Assembly (NCBI RefSeq): GCF_036250735.1
Contig: NZ_CP109430.1
Coordinates: forward strand, 5,270,001 to 5,334,000
Length of the DNA: 64,000 bases
Source: Streptosporangium sp. NBC_01495
GTDB taxonomy: Bacteria; Actinomycetota; Actinomycetes; Streptosporangiales; Streptosporangiaceae
Direction of reading: 5' to 3'
Shown here: piece after piece, positions 15,452 to 23,088 of the stretch
How positions within the stretch are numbered: the stretch's first letter is position 1
How the letters are laid out: the number at the start of each line of letters is the position of its first letter
Made by a program: the position numbers and the translations under genes
Notes under the pieces: model-generated
What the model saw: only the letters and a program-made list of their open reading frames with translations
What the model was told of the DNA's origin: nothing
Database searches by the model: none

Positions 15452-15565
15452 CTTCAGGGAGGAGTCCGGCCTTCGGTGAGAGATCCGGCTTTCGCTGAGG
15501 GATCCGGCTTTCGGTGAGGGATCCGGCTTTCGGTGAGTGATTCGGCCTTCGGCGGGGAATCCGGT
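15452..15565. repeat. 19-bp tandem repeat, 6 copies
   Basis: Six head-to-tail copies of TTTCGGTGAGGGATCCGGC and close variants begin at 15452, 15471, 15490, 15509, 15528 and 15547. The unit is not a multiple of three, unlike most other arrays here, so it is probably non-coding. It sits between the Gfo/Idh remnant and the hydrolase gene. Confidence 0.9.
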
Positions 15566-15712
15566 CAGGAGGAGGCCAAGGACGAGGCCGCGGACGTGTC
15601 CCGGACGACAGGCGCCGCCGGGTTCCGGTATCCAGGCAGGGGGCGGGCCGGACCGGCCGACCCCGCAGACCCGTCGCGCCCATCGGAGACGGCACCGATC
15701 GGAGACAGCACC

Positions 15713-16645
15713 GTGAGCATTCCCCTGCCCCCCTCGTTCGCCCACCACGCGATCGACGCCGACGGCGTGCGCGTCAACACGTACGTCTCGGGCGACGGCC
15801 CGCCGGTGCTGCTGCTGCACGGCTACCCGCAGACCCATCTCATCTGGCATCGGGTGGCGCCCGTGCTCGCCCGCGAGCACACCGTGGTCCTCACCGACCT
15901 GCGGGGGTACGGGGACAGCGACAAACCTCCTTCCGCGCCGGATCACGGCCCCTACTCCAAGCGGGTGATGGCGCACGACCAGCTGCTGGTCATGCGCTCG
16001 CTCGGCTTCGACCGCTTCGCGGTGGCGGGCCACGACCGCGGAGCGCGGGTCGGCCACCGCCTGACCCTGGACGAGCCCCGGGCGGTGACCAGGCTGGCCG
16101 TGCTGGACATCGTGCCCACCCGCCACGCGTTCCGGCACGCCGACGCCGCGTTCGCGCTCGGCTACTACCACTGGTTCTTCCTCGCCGCGGGCGACGGCGT
16201 CCCCGAGCGCATGATCGGCGCGGATCCCGGCTACTGGATCCGCGCCCACATGAAGGTCCAGCACGGCGGGACCCCGTTCGACCCGGCGGCCCAGGACGAG
16301 TACGTCCGCTGCTTCTCCGACCCGGCGGCCGTCCACGCCTCCTGCGAGGACTACCGGGCCGCCGCGAGTGTCGACCTGCGCCACGACGACGCCGACGCGG
16401 ACGCGGGCCGGCGCGTGACCTGCCCCGTACTCGCCCTGTGGGGCGAGCGCGGTTTCGTCGGGCGCAACTACGACGTCCTGGACGTCTGGCGGCGGTACGC
16501 GGACGACGTGCGCGGCCAGGCGGTGCCCAGCGGCCACTACATCCCCGAGGAGGTGCCCGAGATGACGGCGGAGCTGCTCGGCTCGTTCCTCTCCGGGAGC
16601 CCGGTCACGACGCGACAGCGATCGAGTCCCCTCGATCAGACGTAG
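15713..16645 (+). CDS. alpha/beta hydrolase, haloacetate (fluoroacetate) dehalogenase type
   Basis: This 310-residue hydrolase shows strong dehalogenase-type motifs: HGYPQTHLIWHRVAPVLA with the oxyanion region, DLRGYGDSDKP, the nucleophile elbow AGHDRGARVGHRL (Asp instead of Ser), LDIVPTRHAF, and GYYHWFFLA, whose His-Trp pair matches the halide-binding residues of fluoroacetate dehalogenases. The catalytic His is in SGHYIPEEVP. GTG 15713 was chosen because the family fold starts there and GGAGAC lies 7 bases upstream; the open frame extends earlier into the repeat array. Its 3' end overlaps the convergent deaminase gene by 10 bases. Activity on haloacids is inferred from motifs. Confidence 0.88.
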   Translation: MSIPLPPSFAHHAIDADGVRVNTYVSGDGPPVLLLHGYPQTHLIWHRVAPVLAREHTVVLTDLRGYGDSDKPPSAPDHGPYSKRVMAHDQLLVMRSLGFDRFAVAGHDRGARVGHRLTLDEPRAVTRLAVLDIVPTRHAFRHADAAFALGYYHWFFLAAGDGVPERMIGADPGYWIRAHMKVQHGGTPFDPAAQDEYVRCFSDPAAVHASCEDYRAAASVDLRHDDADADAGRRVTCPVLALWGERGFVGRNYDVLDVWRRYADDVRGQAVPSGHYIPEEVPEMTAELLGSFLSGSPVTTRQRSSPLDQT

Positions 16646-17061
16646 TAGCCCTCGACCGGGACGCGCGCCTCGTCGAACAGCGCGGGACCCTCCTGGGACA
16701 CGCGCGGCCAGCCGCCCCCCGGCTTGAGGCTCGCGAGCTGCTCGTTGGAGAGCGCGAACACGACGCGGCCGAGACCGGACCGTTCGATGGCGCCCGCGCA
16801 CATGGAGCAGGGCTGGCAGCTGGTGTACATGGTCGTGGCCGCCGCGACGCCGGGGTCGAGCTCTCGGGCCGCCCACCTGGCCAGTTTCAGCTCGGGATGG
16901 GCGCTGATGTCGCCGTCGCTGAGGACCGTGTTGTGGTCCTCGGCGAGGATCGTGCCGTCCGGGCCCACCAGCAGCGACCCGAACGGGGCGTCTCCGGCCG
17001 CCCGCGCCTTGGCGGCGAGCTCGATGGCCCTGCGGAGATAGTTTTCATCATTGTTCGTCAT
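16636..17061 (-). CDS. nucleoside/cytosine deaminase-family zinc enzyme
   Basis: This 141-residue single-domain CDA-fold deaminase has HPELKLARWA as the zinc-His and proton-shuttle Glu motif (HPE rather than HAE) and TSCQPCSMCAGAI as the PCxxC zinc site. N-terminal AIELAAKARAAGDAPFGSLLVG is typical of guanine/tRNA-adenosine-deaminase relatives. A small soluble enzyme deaminating a purine or pyrimidine base or nucleoside is likely; the exact substrate is not visible. AGGGAACAATC precedes ATG 17061. Convergent with the hydrolase (10-base overlap) and flanked upstream by an IS110 element, which may have replaced its native promoter region. Confidence 0.88.
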   Translation of the reverse strand: MTNNDENYLRRAIELAAKARAAGDAPFGSLLVGPDGTILAEDHNTVLSDGDISAHPELKLARWAARELDPGVAAATTMYTSCQPCSMCAGAIERSGLGRVVFALSNEQLASLKPGGGWPRVSQEGPALFDEARVPVEGYYV

Positions 17062-17100
17062 GATTGTTCCCTAAGATCGATTTGTCTGGAGTGAGTCGCT

Positions 17101-17259
17101 CTGGATGCCCAGGGCGATGGGGTGTGGCTGATGGTTGTTTGCCGCGTTTGTGGCTTGAAAGGAATAGCCGCCCCGTCGTTCTGGACGCCCTGGCCGCTGA
17201 TTGAGATCTGATGCGAATCGTCGCTGTTCAGGGACCTGCCGGCGGGGCCGTCCACGGGG
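17101..17259 (+). ncRNA. candidate IS110 bridge RNA region
   Basis: IS110 elements express a structured bridge RNA from the non-coding end next to the transposase, with one loop pairing to target and one to donor DNA. Here the upstream non-coding stretch contains CCAGGGCG (17109-17116) and CGCCCTGG (17186-17193), an 8-bp closing stem around about 70 bases, and further GC-rich stems before the GTG start. The location is right, but loop assignments cannot be made without the element ends. Confidence 0.35.
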
Positions 17260-17289
17260 TTGACCTGCAAGAACGGAAAGGCGGGCCGG

Positions 17290-18516
17290 GTGACGGCGAC
17301 GAGCGTGTGGATCGGTATCGACGCGGGCAAGACCAGCCACCATGCGGCGGCGGTCGACGCGGCGGGCAAGAAGCTGTGGTCGGTCAGGGTCGGCAACGGC
17401 CAGCGGCAGATCGAGGAGCTGATCGAGCGCGCCACGGCCACGGCCGCCAAGACCGGCGGCCAGGTGCGGTGGGCGGTGGACCTGGTCAGCCCGGTCGCCG
17501 CGTTGCTGCTGGCCACCTTGCTGACCAGCGGCCAGAGCGTGGTCTATGTGCCCGGCCGGATGGTCAACGGGATGGCCGGGATCTTCCGCGGCGAGGGCAA
17601 GACCGACGCCAAGGACGCCCGGATCATCGCCGACACCGCCCGCATGCGCGGTGACCTGACCGAGCTGAGCGCCACCGACGAGCTGGTGGTCGAGCTGACC
17701 CGGCTGACCTCCTACCGCGCCGACGTGATGGCCGACTGGGTGCGCGGCGTGAACCGGCTGCGTGACCTGCTCACCAGCATCTTCCCCGCGTTGGAGGCCG
17801 GCTTCGACTTCTCCACCCGCTCGGCGCTGATCCTGGTGTCCGGCTATTGCACGCCCGAGGAGATCCGCCAGGCCGGCCACGAGGGCCTGACCACCTTCCT
17901 CCACGAGGAGGGCGCCTGGCGCAAGGGCATCGACGCCATGGTCACGACCGCGCTGGCGGCGGCCGGCCGGCAGACGGTCGCGCTGCCCGGCGAGGCCACC
18001 ACGGCGATCCTGGTCAAGAAACTCGCCCGTCAACTGCTGGGGCTGGACCGGGAGATCAAGGACACCGACAAGCTGATCGCCCAGCGGTTCCGCACCCACC
18101 CGCAGGCCCACATCATCGAGAGCCTGCCCGGTATGGGCCCGCTGCTCGGTGCCCAGTTCCTCGTCGCGACCAGCGGCGATGTCCAAGCCGCCTTCACCCA
18201 CGCGGGCCGCCTGGCCTCCTATGCCGGGCTGGCGCCCGTGCCGCGTGACTCGGGTCGGATCACCGGCAACAACCGCAGGCCCAAGCGGTTCAACCGGCCA
18301 CTGCGCCAGGTGTTCTACATGGCCGCGCTGTCCAGCATCCGCGCCAACGGCCTCTCGCGCGCTTTCTACCAGCGCAAACGGGGAGAGAACAAGCTCCATA
18401 CCCAGGCCCTACTCGCGCTTGCGCGCCGTCTGGTCGACGTGCTGTGGGCTCTGCTGCGTGACAACCGGGTCTTCTCCCCGGTCCCGCCACAGCAGGTCAC
18501 GGCACTCGCCGCTTGA
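17290..18516 (+). CDS. IS110-family transposase (DEDD recombinase)
   Basis: This 408-residue protein starts with VWIGIDAGKTSHHAAAVD, the first Asp of the RuvC-like DEDD domain. RWAVDLVSP and KTDAKDARIIADTARM give the remaining acidic residues. The C-terminal Transposase_20 domain has LPGMGPLLGAQFLVATSGD and AGRLASYAGLAPVPRDSG, including the conserved serine region. Length is full and the frame undisturbed, so it is probably active. The GTG at 17290 begins just before the catalytic strand; GTG 17305 or the upstream TTG 17260 are alternatives. Such enzymes excise and insert with a bridge RNA guide. Confidence 0.93.
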   Translation: MTATSVWIGIDAGKTSHHAAAVDAAGKKLWSVRVGNGQRQIEELIERATATAAKTGGQVRWAVDLVSPVAALLLATLLTSGQSVVYVPGRMVNGMAGIFRGEGKTDAKDARIIADTARMRGDLTELSATDELVVELTRLTSYRADVMADWVRGVNRLRDLLTSIFPALEAGFDFSTRSALILVSGYCTPEEIRQAGHEGLTTFLHEEGAWRKGIDAMVTTALAAAGRQTVALPGEATTAILVKKLARQLLGLDREIKDTDKLIAQRFRTHPQAHIIESLPGMGPLLGAQFLVATSGDVQAAFTHAGRLASYAGLAPVPRDSGRITGNNRRPKRFNRPLRQVFYMAALSSIRANGLSRAFYQRKRGENKLHTQALLALARRLVDVLWALLRDNRVFSPVPPQQVTALAA

Positions 18517-18521
18517 CGTGG

Positions 18522-19391
18522 TCATTGAGATTCCGTTCGTGGTTGATGTGTGCGCAGATCCCAGTGGGCGGCCACGGTCGCGAGCGCCTGCCAGGCCACC
18601 TCCGGGTGGCGCGTCTCCTGCGGGTCGCCGTCGAACGGATCGAGCACGACGGTGTCGGCGCCGAGCAGGCGCAGCTGTTCGAGGTCGTCGAGGACCTGGT
18701 CGATCGTGCCCTCACCGGCGAGCCGTCCGGGGGCGGCGATCGGGGACCCGGTGAGCCGCAGGGCGATGCGGGGCGCGAAACCGGGCACCGGCCGCCCCTC
18801 CTCGTCCGCGATGACCCGCAGCCGGCCCAGCGCCTCGCGCATCCGGCCGGGGGTGAGGCGCAGCGGGTGCCACGCCTCGCCGAGGCGCACCGCCCGGCGC
18901 AGGCCGGCGTCACTGTTGCCGCCGACCCAGATCGGTATCCGCCCGGCCCGGTAGTCCTCGTCGTCCTCCCAGGCCGCGCGCATCACCCGGAGGTGATCGT
19001 CGGTCAGCGCCCCGCGCCGCTCGAACGGTACCCCGAGCGCCTCGAACTCCTGCCGCGCCCAGCCGACACCCACACCGAGGACGAGCCGCCCGCCGCTGAG
19101 CCGGTCGAGGTTGGCGGCCATCCGGGCGACGAGCAGCGGGTGGCGGTACGGCACGATGAGCACCGTGGTGCCGAGCCGGATCTCGCCGGTGACGCCGGCC
19201 AGCCAGGAGAGGGTGGTGAAGGGCTCGTAGAACGGCGCCGGGTACTGCTCGGCGACATCGGGGGTTATCACGACGTGGTCCGAGACCATGAGCAGGTGGA
19301 AGCCCAGGCCCTCCACCGTCTGTGCCCAGCCGCGTAACGCACCGGGATCGGTGCCGGGCCCAAAATTCGGGACATTAACGCCTATTCTCAC
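18522..19391 (-). CDS. LLM-class (luciferase-like) F420-type oxidoreductase
   Basis: This 289-residue TIM-barrel of the bacterial-luciferase family is typically F420-dependent in actinomycetes. MRIGVNVPNFGPGTDPGAL opens the barrel; LRLGTTVLIVPYRHPLLVA-like text (EIRLGTTVLIVPYRHPLL), GVGVGWARQEFEALG and RIPIWVGGNSDAGLRRA are family motifs. The enzyme probably oxidises or reduces an alcohol, aldehyde or enone using F420. The C-terminal ten residues look foreign and may derive from the adjacent IS110 right end, replacing the native tail. It is divergent from an Lrp/AsnC regulator, its likely controller. Confidence 0.88.
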   Translation of the reverse strand: MRIGVNVPNFGPGTDPGALRGWAQTVEGLGFHLLMVSDHVVITPDVAEQYPAPFYEPFTTLSWLAGVTGEIRLGTTVLIVPYRHPLLVARMAANLDRLSGGRLVLGVGVGWARQEFEALGVPFERRGALTDDHLRVMRAAWEDDEDYRAGRIPIWVGGNSDAGLRRAVRLGEAWHPLRLTPGRMREALGRLRVIADEEGRPVPGFAPRIALRLTGSPIAAPGRLAGEGTIDQVLDDLEQLRLLGADTVVLDPFDGDPQETRHPEVAWQALATVAAHWDLRTHQPRTESQ

Positions 19392-19450
19392 CGCTTCAGG
19401 CTATCGAGGGATCAGCCACGGCTGGAAGGGACTCATCCCGGCGTACGGCG

Positions 19451-19484
19451 TCATATGCCGTTGATATGCCGGTATCTTTGGCGG
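19451..19484 (+). promoter_or_regulatory. promoter of the Lrp gene, probably leaderless
   Basis: TATCTT (19473-19478) lies 6 bases before ATG 19485, the spacing of a leaderless actinobacterial transcript. Just upstream, ATATGCCG occurs twice (TCATATGCCG and TGATATGCC), a possible Lrp half-site pair shared with the divergent LLM gene. Confidence 0.45.
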
Positions 19485-19937
19485 ATGACCGAGAATCTTG
19501 ACGCGACCGACTGGTCGATCCTGGTCGAGGTCCAGCGGGACGGCCGCATCCCGATCACCGAGCTGGGGCGGCGGGTGAACCTCAGCGCCTCCGCCACGAC
19601 CGAGCGGATCAGGCGGCTGGAGGCGACGGGCGTCATCACCGGCTACCACGCGGACGTCGACCTGGAGAAGGCCGGTTTCCCGGTACTGGCCGTCGTGCGC
19701 CTGAAGTATCCGGGCAGCCGGCACCAGCCACTGCACCGGCTGCTCGACGAACGCCCTGAGATCCTGGAGTGCCTGCGGACCACCGGTGACGACTGCTACA
19801 TGCTGAAGGTGGCCGCGACCTCCATGGGCCACCTCGAAGAGCTCGTCAACGAGCTGGCCCAGCTGGGCAGCACCACCACCAACCTCGTCTACAGCCAGAC
19901 GCTGCCTTACCGCGGCCCGCAGGGCCCCCGGTCCTGA
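19485..19937 (+). CDS. Lrp/AsnC-family transcriptional regulator
   Basis: This 150-residue regulator has an N-terminal HTH (LDATDWSILVEVQRDGRIPI to GRRVNLSASATTERIRRLEA) and a C-terminal RAM/AsnC ligand domain (residues 65-140; GYHADVDLEKAGFPVLAVV, CLRTTGDDCYMLKVAATSM). The effector is likely an amino acid. ATG 19485 is chosen because the HTH starts right after and a -10 box lies 6 bases upstream. It is divergent from the LLM oxidoreductase and convergent with the DUF916-like gene. Confidence 0.92.
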   Translation: MTENLDATDWSILVEVQRDGRIPITELGRRVNLSASATTERIRRLEATGVITGYHADVDLEKAGFPVLAVVRLKYPGSRHQPLHRLLDERPEILECLRTTGDDCYMLKVAATSMGHLEELVNELAQLGSTTTNLVYSQTLPYRGPQGPRS

Positions 19938-19967
19938 TCGAGGTTCCCCGGCCGATCCGCGGACATC

Positions 19968-20987
19968 TCATACATCGCTCCCTTCCCCGCGCGGACGGCG
20001 TCTCCGCCGTGTCAGCCGGAGCGTGACCGCCACGCCCGCGGACAGGAAGGCGCCGAGTGCGAGGATCGCGACGGGGTGATAGCTCGTGTCCATCTCCGCC
20101 CTGACCGGCCGCGCCGTCCCCGCGGCGGGGAATCGGATCGTCGCCTCCGCGGTGCGTTTCGCCAGCCCGCTCTCCAGGCGGATACGGGCGCGCCACGGGC
20201 CGTCGGGCACCTGCTCGTCGAGGACGGCGGCGACGGATCCGAAATCGCCCGGAGCGAGCGTCGTACCTGTTTCGATCTTGAACGGGCCCGCGTTCAGGCG
20301 TGAGGGGCCGTCGGACAGTTTCAGGTCGCCGCCGAGGTCGAGCGCGCGGCCTCCGGTGTTGTGCACCCGCGCGAGGACGGTCTGCCGGCCGTCCGGCGAG
20401 CGCTGGGCCGTCAGCGAGTCGATGGTGAAGGCCGACGCCGGCGCGTTGCCCCGGCCGACGGAGAGGTAGATCCGGATACCGACCCGGTTGATCTCGGCGA
20501 CGCCCCCGCCGGGCGGCGCGGCCTTGGCCGCCTCGGCCCAGATCACGGCGTAGCGCTCTCCGGCGGCGGCGTCGTCCGGTACGGCGATGGTCGCGTTGAC
20601 CGTCGAGCGGGCCCGGGGGGCCAGGATCACCTCGTGCCGGTCCAGGGTGGTCCAGGTGGACAGCTCGTTGGGGGTGTGATCGACGCCGAACTGGAATCGC
20701 CGGTCGCGGATCTCCGCCGCGGCCGCGTAGATGGAGAGATGCTTGGGCGAGCGGGTCGTGTTGAACACCTCGACCCGCCGGTGGATGACGGAACCCGGCG
20801 CGAGGTGATCGACGATGTAGGACCAGGCCCGCGCGTCGGCTCGTGCCTCGACGGGCGCTTCGAGCAGGCGGATCCCGATGCCGCCTTCGGGCGGCCGGGT
20901 CACCGGCGCGGGCCTGTGGGGCGTGCCGGCGGCCGAGGCGAGAGCCCCGGCCACCAGCAGCCCCACGAAGATCTTACGAGGACGCAC
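19968..20987 (-). CDS. DUF916/WxL-associated-like membrane-anchored surface protein
   Basis: This 339-residue protein has an N-terminal signal peptide (KIFVGLLVAGALASAAG), two beta-rich Ig-like extracellular domains (IGIRLLEAPVEARADARAWS onward; NTGGRALDLGGDLKLSDG) and one C-terminal membrane helix (PVAILALGAFLSAGVAVTL) followed by RLTRRRRRPRG as cytoplasmic stop. This architecture matches WxL-protein peptidoglycan-binding (DUF916-like) proteins that partner small WxL surface proteins. It lies 17 bases after the WxL-like gene in the same direction, so they form an operon. A cell-surface scaffold role is inferred. Confidence 0.7.
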   Translation of the reverse strand: MRPRKIFVGLLVAGALASAAGTPHRPAPVTRPPEGGIGIRLLEAPVEARADARAWSYIVDHLAPGSVIHRRVEVFNTTRSPKHLSIYAAAAEIRDRRFQFGVDHTPNELSTWTTLDRHEVILAPRARSTVNATIAVPDDAAAGERYAVIWAEAAKAAPPGGGVAEINRVGIRIYLSVGRGNAPASAFTIDSLTAQRSPDGRQTVLARVHNTGGRALDLGGDLKLSDGPSRLNAGPFKIETGTTLAPGDFGSVAAVLDEQVPDGPWRARIRLESGLAKRTAEATIRFPAAGTARPVRAEMDTSYHPVAILALGAFLSAGVAVTLRLTRRRRRPRGEGSDV

Positions 20988-21004
20988 GGTTGCCGCCCTC
21001 GACC

Positions 21005-21532
21005 TCAGCCGACCGAATGGGTGACGGTGCCGGTGTACGTTCCCCCGACGGACGCGGGCGGAATCGTCACGGTGAGCGTCGGATTCCAGGTGGCGGTGTT
21101 GTTGCCGATGAGCGCGGTACCGGTGAACGCGACGCGCGGCACGTTGATGATGCCGCCGGGGCCGGGTGTGAAGGTCCCGGTACCCGTCGTGGAGGTGGCC
21201 TGTCCCGGGGAGTAGCTGACGTTGATGTTGTCGATGGTCTCGGCCGCCGTGCCGCCACCGGTGACGAAGTCGGTGCCGGTGACGGTCGCGGTCCAGGAAC
21301 CGTTCAGGGTGGCACGCAGGTCGGTCACCGTGACGGGACCGATCGGTCCCGCGATGTTGGCGGTGCCGGCCGCCACCGAGCCGAGGCTCACCGACCCCGG
21401 CGCGTTGATTGTGAGGCCCTCAGTCGTGATCGAGAAGGTGACGGTGGTGTCGTCGGCCAGGGCGGGCAGGGCGGTCGCCGCGACGAGGCTGAAGCCAACG
21501 GCTGCCACGATCGTCAAAAACAGTCTGCGCAT
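21005..21532 (-). CDS. secreted WxL-like beta-sandwich surface protein
   Basis: This 175-residue exported protein has the signal peptide MRRLFLTIVAAVGFSLVAA with cleavage around ALA-DDTT. The mature part is Thr/Gly/Val rich and ends VGGTYTGTVTHSVG, the C-terminal strand pattern of actinobacterial WxL-domain proteins; the Trp-x-Leu motif itself is not seen. ATG 21532 starts at the signal peptide; TTG 21544 is in frame upstream. It is cotranscribed with the DUF916-like gene downstream and probably binds the cell surface. Confidence 0.68.
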   Translation of the reverse strand: MRRLFLTIVAAVGFSLVAATALPALADDTTVTFSITTEGLTINAPGSVSLGSVAAGTANIAGPIGPVTVTDLRATLNGSWTATVTGTDFVTGGGTAAETIDNINVSYSPGQATSTTGTGTFTPGPGGIINVPRVAFTGTALIGNNTATWNPTLTVTIPPASVGGTYTGTVTHSVG

Positions 21533-21786
21533 CGTTCGATCCAATGTTCCGAATGAGTGAAAGAGACGATGCGAGGCTTGAACCCCTGACCAGCAGGCCT
21601 GAACATCTCGACGTATCGCCGTGTCTCAGAGCGGAAGATAACTCTTCGGAGCCGACATGAGATCGGGGACACGACGTGCGGGTCCACCGAAATACCGTTT
21701 CTTGGAGATGAAATGCCAGATTCACGGCTTCCGGCGGTGGGTTCACCGATCGTCGGCGGCGCCCTCCGCCCGAAACCGCGCGCCGG
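21533..21786. other. intergenic region between surface-protein genes
   Basis: These 254 bases hold the promoter region of the WxL-like gene. An open frame continues on the minus strand past the ice-binding-like gene end in another frame (Pro/Ala/Thr-rich), which may mean that gene had a longer C-terminus. No terminator was recognised. Confidence 0.35.
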
Positions 21787-23088
21787 CTAGGAGCGACGGC
21801 CGCAGCCGGTCGCGGCGGCCGTGATCCGGGTGTGGGACTTCCTTTCCGCCCCGGGACCGGCGTGGTCGTCGCGGCGGGCGCTGTCTCGCTCACCGCTTCT
21901 CTCTGGCAGGGGCCCCAGGCAGGGACATCCGAGGTCCACGCGCTGGATCAGCACCGGTGAGGTGCTGGGATCGAGCTGGGCCGTACCCGCGTAGGTGGCG
22001 ACGACGCGGTTCACGCCCGCGGGGAGATCCGAGACGGTCAGGGTGGCGACGCCGCCCGCGCCGAGCTGGGCCGTGCCCAGCGCCGCCCCGTCGGTGGCGA
22101 AGGTGACCTGCCCCGTGGGAACGGTCGCGTCCGAGGACGTCACCGTCGCGGTGAAGGTGATCGGGCCGCCATCTCCCAAAGGACACGTGGAGGTCAGCGT
22201 GGTCGTGGTCGTCGCCGTCCCGCAGAGCTGCGCGAAGGGCGGCGCGACGGTGTTCGTGTTCAGGGTGATCGCGCCGCCACGGCTCAGCAGGCGGCCGACC
22301 ACGGTCACACCGGTGGTCGCGGTGATCGCGCTCAGCGCGAGGATGTTCCCGGAGAAGGCGGAGTTGGTTCCCAGCGTGGCCGAGCTGCCGACCTGCCAGA
22401 AGACGTTGGCCGCCTGGGCGCCGTTGACGAGGGTCACCGTGCCGTCGGACGCGGTGACGAGGGTGGAGGCGGTCTTGAAGATGAAGACGGCGCCCGGGTC
22501 GCCCCGCGCGTCGAGGGTCAGGGTGCCGGTGATCTGGAAGGTCCCCGCAGCGGAGTCGTAGACGCCGGGCGTCACGGTGATCCCGCCGAGCTCCGTCGGG
22601 ACGGTGGCGTCGACGGGCCGGCCCGCGGCGTCGTCGTAGGCGACGGTCAGATCCGTCTGAGCCTGCTGGGCGGCGGCGTCGGTCTGGTGAACGGTCCCGG
22701 TCACGGTGCCGGGCGGGAAGCCGCTCAGCGCCGTGCCCGGCCACAACCCGAGGTCCCCGGTGACGACGGTGGGCCCGGTGTTCGTGACGGCGTCCCGGCC
22801 CAGGACCTCGAAGTTCGCGGCCGTGCCGAGCTGCACCGGCGTCGCCGCATCCGCGGTCGCCGGGGTCACGGCCGTCGCACCCGCGGTCGCCGGGGTCACG
22901 GTCGGTGGGGTCACGGCCGTCGCACTCGCGGTCGCCGGGGTCACGGCCACCGGGGACACGGTCACCGCACTCGCGGTCGCCGGGGTCACGGCCACGGCTC
23001 CCAGCGCGACCACGGCCGTGAGGACCCCCGCCAGCCGGGAGCGAACGGCATTTCGCGGCACCACACGAGGTCGAACGGCCTCCATCAT
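21787..23088 (-). CDS. DUF3494 ice-binding-like secreted protein with Ig-like domain
   Basis: This 433-residue protein has a long signal peptide (RSRLAGVLTAVVALGAVAV) and a repetitive VTPATA-type stalk (about 60 residues). A DUF3494 ice-binding-like beta-solenoid follows at about residues 85-285 (NFEVLGRDAVTNTGPTVVTG, GNILALSAITATTGVTVVGR). An Ig-like repeat domain follows (ITFTATVTSSDATVPTGQVT to VVATYAGTAQLDPSTSP). DUF3494 proteins include antifreeze adhesins, but many are general surface adhesins. The C-terminal 45 residues are Arg/Asp-rich and unlike a folded domain; the +1 frame continues as a Pro/Thr-rich stretch, hinting at a frameshift. ATG 23088 has AAGGA 7 bases upstream and begins just before the signal peptide. 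Confidence 0.78.
   Translation of the reverse strand: MMEAVRPRVVPRNAVRSRLAGVLTAVVALGAVAVTPATASAVTVSPVAVTPATASATAVTPPTVTPATAGATAVTPATADAATPVQLGTAANFEVLGRDAVTNTGPTVVTGDLGLWPGTALSGFPPGTVTGTVHQTDAAAQQAQTDLTVAYDDAAGRPVDATVPTELGGITVTPGVYDSAAGTFQITGTLTLDARGDPGAVFIFKTASTLVTASDGTVTLVNGAQAANVFWQVGSSATLGTNSAFSGNILALSAITATTGVTVVGRLLSRGGAITLNTNTVAPPFAQLCGTATTTTTLTSTCPLGDGGPITFTATVTSSDATVPTGQVTFATDGAALGTAQLGAGGVATLTVSDLPAGVNRVVATYAGTAQLDPSTSPVLIQRVDLGCPCLGPLPERSGERDSARRDDHAGPGAERKSHTRITAAATGCGRRS
22850..22998. repeat. imperfect repeats encoding VTPATA units
   Basis: Four copies of a CGGTCGCCGGGGTCACGG core spaced 24-60 bases apart encode the Thr/Ala/Pro stalk after the signal peptide of the ice-binding-like protein. 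Confidence 0.7.

Larger units (their letters stand above)
17080..18560 (+). mobile_element. IS110-family insertion sequence (ends approximate)
   Basis: A complete IS110 transposase gene with about 200 non-coding bases upstream and about 40 downstream lies between the deaminase and LLM oxidoreductase genes. IS110 elements lack terminal inverted repeats and make little or no target duplication, so the ends cannot be read from one copy. The last ten codons of the LLM gene (encoding RTHQPRTESQ) appear to come from the right end, suggesting insertion into its 3' end. Confidence 0.75.

Noticed and set aside
15452..15565. CRISPR-like repeats
   Set aside because: Units of 19 bp follow head to tail without unique spacers.
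21420..21893. separate 157-codon gene between the surface-protein genes
   Set aside because: It overlaps the ends of both neighbours and lacks a Shine-Dalgarno; more likely an out-of-frame continuation of the ice-binding-like gene.
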